64,000 nt of DNA from Pseudorhodoplanes sinuspersici (GTDB taxonomy: Bacteria > Pseudomonadota > Alphaproteobacteria > Rhizobiales > Xanthobacteraceae), in contig NZ_CP021112.1 of assembly GCF_002119765.1 (NCBI RefSeq), forward strand, positions 4,272,501 through 4,336,500. The letters run 5' to 3'. The notes beneath the pieces were generated by a model. The model did not search any database, had not been told where the DNA came from, and saw nothing but the letters and a program-made list of their open reading frames with translations. The translations under genes were made by a program, and so were the position numbers. Positions 59,679 through 64,000 of the stretch are shown here, piece by piece. Position 1 is the stretch's first letter, and each line of letters begins with the position of its first letter.

Positions 59679-59781
59679 CACTTTATTAGCCCCTGAAGAT
59701 CCATAAGCGATTGAAAAACAAGCGGACTTTCTAAGTCCGGTGTTACCGTTTGCCTGTCTGTGCGATATTGCATGATACAAA

Positions 59782-60633
59782 TTGGGATACACGCTGGGAC
59801 ACTTGACAGGCGTCGATATTCTCCAGAAGTCCGACCAGGATCGTTTCCTGCTTTCGCGGTATGGAGTGCTGTATTATTGGCGCCGCGTGCCCAAGGCGCT
59901 CGCTGAGATTGACGGCCGCGCACCGATCATTCGCCATTCCCTCAAGACCGACGACCTAGCAAAGGCGCGAGCGCAGCGCGACGTTCTTGAGAAAGCGGAC
60001 AATCAACTCTAGGCGGCGATGTTGCTGGAGGGAAGGAGTCCCCCCTCGAGCCGCCGAGAGGTACCAGGCCGCAAGACTGCTCTGCGAAGTAATGGGCTTC
60101 AACTGCCAGCCCGTTGATGAATTGGCGGAGTACCCTATCCAGCACATCCTCCAGCGCATGAACGCGGTCATGCCGGCGCACACGCCCGCGGTTGTCGTCG
60201 AGGCGGTCCTGGGAGCCGAGCCACGCCCCAAGGTCAAGGTCAGCGGAGCGTTCAAAATTTATTGTGAGGAAATTGTTGCAGGCGAGCTTGCGGGAAAGAG
60301 TCCGGCACAGCGCGAGCGCTGGAAGAACGTCAAGAAACGAGCAATCAACTCGTTCATCAACGTCGTTGGTGACAAGCCAATTGTCAACATCACGCGCGAT
60401 GACGGAAGGGCCTTCTACAAATTTTGGCTCGCCAAACTCGTGAACAAAAGCGCCAAGGACCCAGATCCGCATCCATGTGCAATCGTATGGTCGGAAATCT
60501 GCGGGTGCTTTATGACGCGTACTTCCTTGATCGTCAAAACCCGTTTGCCAGCTCGCTGACAAGTTTAAAAAGACGCGTCCGCCCTTCGCGGTTGATTGGA
60601 TCAAGGAAAAAGTTGAGCCGTGCGCTGTCATGA
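59782..60633 (+). pseudogene. Decayed tyrosine-type integrase behind tRNA-Gly
   Basis: The N-terminal piece (DRFLLSRYGVLYYWRRVPKAL, TDDLAKARAQRDVLEKADNQL) stops at TAG 60010, where homologues would be expected to have a Trp codon. The same protein continues in other frames: AAERYQAARLLCEVMGF and VSGAFKIYCEEIVAGELAGK in phase 2, NRMVGNLRVLYDAYF in phase 1, and KFKKTRPPFAVDWIKEKV in phase 3. That makes one nonsense and at least three frameshifts. The catalytic domain with the R-H-R-Y residues is absent. It is a dead phage- or island-type integrase next to its tRNA target. Confidence 0.8.
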
Positions 60634-60867
60634 GGCAGTTAAATTTTTGTTAAAATCACCTGCTTTGGTCCCGCCCAAGTCGGAACGGCAGACGCTGTTT
60701 TCGGTAGCTAGTTTGTTTTTGTCCAATCCATCGCCCACGGAAAGATCAACTCGCACCATCCCTCTCTTTAGCTAGCCCGCCCGCTCGTCCACCCCCTTTG
60801 GTCTCACCCACGTGGAAACATCGGTTTCTGCGAGCAAGCTTTTGCATCTTTATTTCAGGAGAATTCC

Positions 60868-63800
60868 ATGCGCCCCGAGTCTGTCACTCTTGCTGGTTAC
60901 AAGGCTGATGGCAAAAAGAGTGTCGCCTTTGTCCTGCCTGAGAAAGTTGCCCCTGGCACGGTCGTCAATTTTACGGATGGCACATGGCAGAAAAGCGATT
61001 CCAGCGAATGGAAACTGTCTCACGTAAAAAACCACTGGAGCTGGACCGCAACGGATAACGTGGATGCCGGTACGGCGATCAACATCGACGATCTGTTGAC
61101 AACAGGCTCGGCCACACCAGGTTCGGGTGACGTCGCGACGAGCAATAATGCGGATGGCAGCAAACATGCTGTTTCGGCTTACATTGGCAGCTCGACCAAC
61201 CCGACATTCCTTGCGCCCGTTGATACAAACACATCCTCGAATGAATCCGGATTGACGGCGGGCCTGTACAGGGTTGCTGCGCCGACCATCGTTCTTGACA
61301 GGGCGAAGGTTTACGAAAGCACCGGTTTTCAGACACCTCAGTTGATTGGGACTTACTCGGCCGCCTCCATTGAGCAGAATGCAGAAGACAGCATGGATGG
61401 CGACGACACCGTCGAAGTCCGCGCCGGCGCCCCAGTCAATGGGCCACTTGATGGCGGTACGGGTGAAGACACACTCAAGCTGATCGGTCCGGGCGTCGGC
61501 ACACTCGGTGCCAATGCCAATTTCGAAAATCTCGATGTGCAGAGCGGCATGTGGACGCTGCAAAGCGATGCCTATGACACTGTGAATGTCGCGACTGGCG
61601 CGATAGTGACGTCGCAGCTCAAGCTTGCCGATCAGGGTAAGATGAAGGTTGCTCTCGGCGGCTCGGTGCTCGTCACCAATGGCGATGATGCCGTCGTGGC
61701 CGAAGGCGCAGCCAGCATCGAGAATGCCGGCTTGGTCCAGGCGCTCGGTATGCAAGGCACCACGCCCGCGCGGGCGGTCAACCTCGCCGGCGGTTCTGTC
61801 TACAACAAACTCGGCGGCATCATTCTGGCGCAGGGCGCAGCCATCGTCTCGACCGCGGCTCCTGCCCCCGGCGTCGAAATCGTCAACGATGGCATGATTC
61901 AGAGCCTGTCGGGTCAGGCTATCGTCCTCAACGGCAACGAGGGCGATCTTCTGGTCAATACCCGGTCGGGTTCGATCGTCGGTACGGTGTCCACCGGCGG
62001 CGGCAATGATCTGGTAACGAACCAAGGTTCGGTCTCCGCGGCCAACGGCACGGCATTCGACCTCGGCGATGGAAACGATACCCTCAATCTCCACGATGGT
62101 TCGACGGTCGTCGGCAAGATCCTGCTCGGCGCAGGCAATGATGTGCTGTCGTCGCAATCGGCGAGCGATCTGGTAATCGATGCGGGTGCTGGTCAGGATT
62201 CGATCGCCACGGGCGATGGTAACGACCACATCATCGGCGGCGCCGGTATCGATCTGATCCACGCGGGAGGCGGCAATGATTTCGTCGATGGTGGTGCAGA
62301 CAATGACCAAATCCGCGGCGGTGACGGCAACGATGAACTGAGCGGCGGTGCTGGCAACGACTATCTCGAAGGCGGCAATGGCAATGACATCATCCGCGGC
62401 GATGATGGCAACGACGAGATCCACGGCAACGACGGTGACGACAACCTGCAGGGTGCGGCCGGGTCCGACACCATCTGGGGTGGCGCCGGAAATGACAAGA
62501 TCAACGGCGGCGGGTCTGCCGACTTGCTCTACGGCGACGCCGGGCAGGACACGATCTATGGCAGCGATGGCAATGATGAAATCCATGGTGGCGCCGACAA
62601 CGATCAGCTTCATGGCGAAGGCGGCGATGACACGATCTATGGCGATGCCGGCAACGACACGCTGTACGGCGGCATTGGGCGGGACACGCTGACCGGCGGC
62701 GACGGCAACGACCAGATCTATGGTCAGGACGGCGACGATACGCTGATCGGCGGCGCCGGGTTCGATAAGCTGCATGGCGGCACGGGGATCGACACCGCGG
62801 ATTATTCGCAGGACGGCGAAGCTATCTATGCTCGGCTCGATCAAGGTTGGGCCATGGCTCAGGCCGGCCGGCTGCCGAACTGGACGGATCTCGTTGCCGG
62901 TATCAATCGCAACACGATCGAGCACGACGATCTGATCGAAATCGAGAACATTACCGGGACGGCCTTCAACGACGAAATCGTGGGTAATTCCGGTGACAAC
63001 GTCATCAAGGGCGGCGCCGGGAATGACCTTCTTGCCGGCCTCGGCGGCAACGACACGATCTATGGCGGCGAAGGCGACGACACCATCGTGGCGGGGGGCG
63101 GCGATCAGATCTATGGCGATCAGGGCAATGACACGATCGAAATTTCGGTCGCGGACGGCACCCCAGCCTCGATTGATGGCGGCGAAGGCAACGACACCGT
63201 GAAGCTGCTTGGCACCGGTACGGGTTCTCTTGGCGCGACAAGCAGCATCGAGAACTTGCTTGTCCAGTCCGGCATCTGGTCAGTTGCGGCCAGCGACTAT
63301 TCGTCGGTCACCATCGAGAATGGCGCGACCGTCACCAGCACGCTCACGCTCAACAATCACGATGCGCTGACGGTCGAAAATGGCGGCACGCTGAGAGCCG
63401 CCACCGCGATGAACTGGGCCGGCGGCGGCAATGCGGTGGTGGACAATGCAGGGCTGATCGAAGCGGTAACCCGTGTTCTCAACACCACCACGGGCGCCAC
63501 TGGCTCCCTGACCTTGAACAACGCTGCCGGCGGCGTAGTCCGCGGCGCGTTGAGCCCGCAGCAGGCTGCTCATGCCGATGCGACCATCACGATCAACAAT
63601 GCCGGTGTGATGGAGGCCAACGGTCGCGTTATGGACTTCCGCAATTTCGATGGAAACGGCGCCTCGGTGGTGATCAACAATCTCGCTGGCGGCGTCATCC
63701 GGCAATATGGCAGCAACACCGACGTGATCCGCCCGGGCAATGACGGTGTTGTCAACAACTGGGGAACAATCACGACAGATCCCGGCTTTGTCGGTGGTGG

Positions 63801-64000
63801 CGACCTGATTGATTTCCAGAGCGACACCGGCGGTAAGGTCAACAACTATGCCGGCGGCTGGATGGAAGGCGCGCGTCATGCTGTGACCGGCGACAATGCC
63901 GTCACCGTTGTCAACGATGGCACGATGATCGGCCGCAACGGCTCGGCGGTGAACATCGACAATGATGGCACGGAAGCCGACAAAGTGTTCATCACCAACC
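60868..64000 (+). CDS. Giant RTX/beta-helix calcium-binding surface protein (3' end cut by window edge)
   Basis: The frame opens at ATG 60868 (caggagaa ribosome site) and runs to the window end without a stop, so at least 1044 residues. Residues 1-170 form an N-terminal domain beginning MRPESVTLAGYKADGKKS. Residues about 194-420 are a beta-helix region of repeated glycine/valine turns. Some fifteen GGxGxDxLx calcium nonapeptides follow (about 440-645), then a shorter RTX set (697-757). The beta-helix unit recurs with VQSGIW matching VQSGMW earlier, then NAG repeats to the end. It is probably a type I-secreted adhesin. The 691-residue frame antisense to it is a composition artefact. Confidence 0.93.
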   Translation, partial: MRPESVTLAGYKADGKKSVAFVLPEKVAPGTVVNFTDGTWQKSDSSEWKLSHVKNHWSWTATDNVDAGTAINIDDLLTTGSATPGSGDVATSNNADGSKHAVSAYIGSSTNPTFLAPVDTNTSSNESGLTAGLYRVAAPTIVLDRAKVYESTGFQTPQLIGTYSAASIEQNAEDSMDGDDTVEVRAGAPVNGPLDGGTGEDTLKLIGPGVGTLGANANFENLDVQSGMWTLQSDAYDTVNVATGAIVTSQLKLADQGKMKVALGGSVLVTNGDDAVVAEGAASIENAGLVQALGMQGTTPARAVNLAGGSVYNKLGGIILAQGAAIVSTAAPAPGVEIVNDGMIQSLSGQAIVLNGNEGDLLVNTRSGSIVGTVSTGGGNDLVTNQGSVSAANGTAFDLGDGNDTLNLHDGSTVVGKILLGAGNDVLSSQSASDLVIDAGAGQDSIATGDGNDHIIGGAGIDLIHAGGGNDFVDGGADNDQIRGGDGNDELSGGAGNDYLEGGNGNDIIRGDDGNDEIHGNDGDDNLQGAAGSDTIWGGAGNDKINGGGSADLLYGDAGQDTIYGSDGNDEIHGGADNDQLHGEGGDDTIYGDAGNDTLYGGIGRDTLTGGDGNDQIYGQDGDDTLIGGAGFDKLHGGTGIDTADYSQDGEAIYARLDQGWAMAQAGRLPNWTDLVAGINRNTIEHDDLIEIENITGTAFNDEIVGNSGDNVIKGGAGNDLLAGLGGNDTIYGGEGDDTIVAGGGDQIYGDQGNDTIEISVADGTPASIDGGEGNDTVKLLGTGTGSLGATSSIENLLVQSGIWSVAASDYSSVTIENGATVTSTLTLNNHDALTVENGGTLRAATAMNWAGGGNAVVDNAGLIEAVTRVLNTTTGATGSLTLNNAAGGVVRGALSPQQAAHADATITINNAGVMEANGRVMDFRNFDGNGASVVINNLAGGVIRQYGSNTDVIRPGNDGVVNNWGTITTDPGFVGGGDLIDFQSDTGGKVNNYAGGWMEGARHAVTGDNAVTVVNDGTMIGRNGSAVNIDNDGTEADKVFITN

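Noticed and set aside
60850-62925. 691-codon open frame on the minus strand opposite the RTX gene
   Set aside because: The glycine- and aspartate-rich RTX repeats leave the antisense frame open by composition. Its residues show valine/alanine/isoleucine runs with no family or signal, and the plus strand has a good start and clear calcium repeats.
62180-63140. Regular periodic repeats as a CRISPR or tandem-repeat locus
   Set aside because: The periodicity of 27 bases is that of RTX nonapeptides in frame, with coding drift between copies.

Overview
The window is chromosomal DNA from a GC-rich alphaproteobacterium of the order Hyphomicrobiales (Rhizobiales). It looks closest in style to Bradyrhizobium, Pseudolabrys or other Xanthobacteraceae. 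The grounds are protein style (PilZ, PAS_5, DUF2336, SLT and MmyB families), near-consensus CtrA-type boxes, many Tat signal peptides, Bug-family binding proteins, and short dispersed palindromic repeats of a kind common in that group. The species cannot be named from the sequence alone.

Region 1 (1-12 kb) is mostly ordinary: a cut PilZ gene, a PAS_5 protein, a rhomboid protease, a CBS-pair protein, a patatin phospholipase, a flavin reductase, a nitroreductase, thrS, a hybrid histidine kinase, msrQ and yidD. Region 2 (12.5-19.1 kb) holds a periplasmic ClpP-like protein and a minus-strand cluster of a HAD-UbiA fusion, GtrA and two polytopic GT-C-like proteins. This looks like a polyprenyl-phosphate-pentose glycan module. 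Region 3 (19.2-31 kb) has an atypical NifU-like scaffold, folE, hisI, an MmyB-type regulator divergent from an SDR gene, a CitE-like lyase with a MaoC hydratase, an SLT transglycosylase and a DUF2336 protein. It also has a response regulator-Hpt operon, NAD kinase and cutA.

Region 4 (31-38 kb) has a repeat-built exported protein, a tandem pair of TPR paralogues, and a cobalamin riboswitch in front of a BtuB-like TonB receptor. Region 5 (39.1-46.8 kb) is the most distinctive metabolic block. It holds two Bug-type solute-binding proteins, a Tat-exported bicupin of the oxalate decarboxylase family, a gentisate/salicylate dioxygenase overlapping a nitrilase by 4 bp, a GntR/FCD regulator and a fumarylpyruvate-hydrolase-like enzyme. 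The divergent regulatory gap carries a 19-bp tandem repeat. I read this as a candidate regulated pathway for a hydroxylated aromatic nitrile or acid; that substrate assignment is inference.

Region 6 (46.9-59.5 kb) mixes housekeeping and exported proteins: DUF3617, an AI-2E family permease, small exported or membrane proteins, tRNA-Thr, a lipoprotein esterase, an RTX protein, proline-rich exported proteins, rlmB, an orphan peptide-binding protein, tRNA-Tyr and a Tat amidase. Region 7 (59.6-64 kb) looks like the edge of an inserted element. A decayed integrase lies directly behind tRNA-Gly, and a very large RTX/beta-helix surface protein follows and runs off the window.
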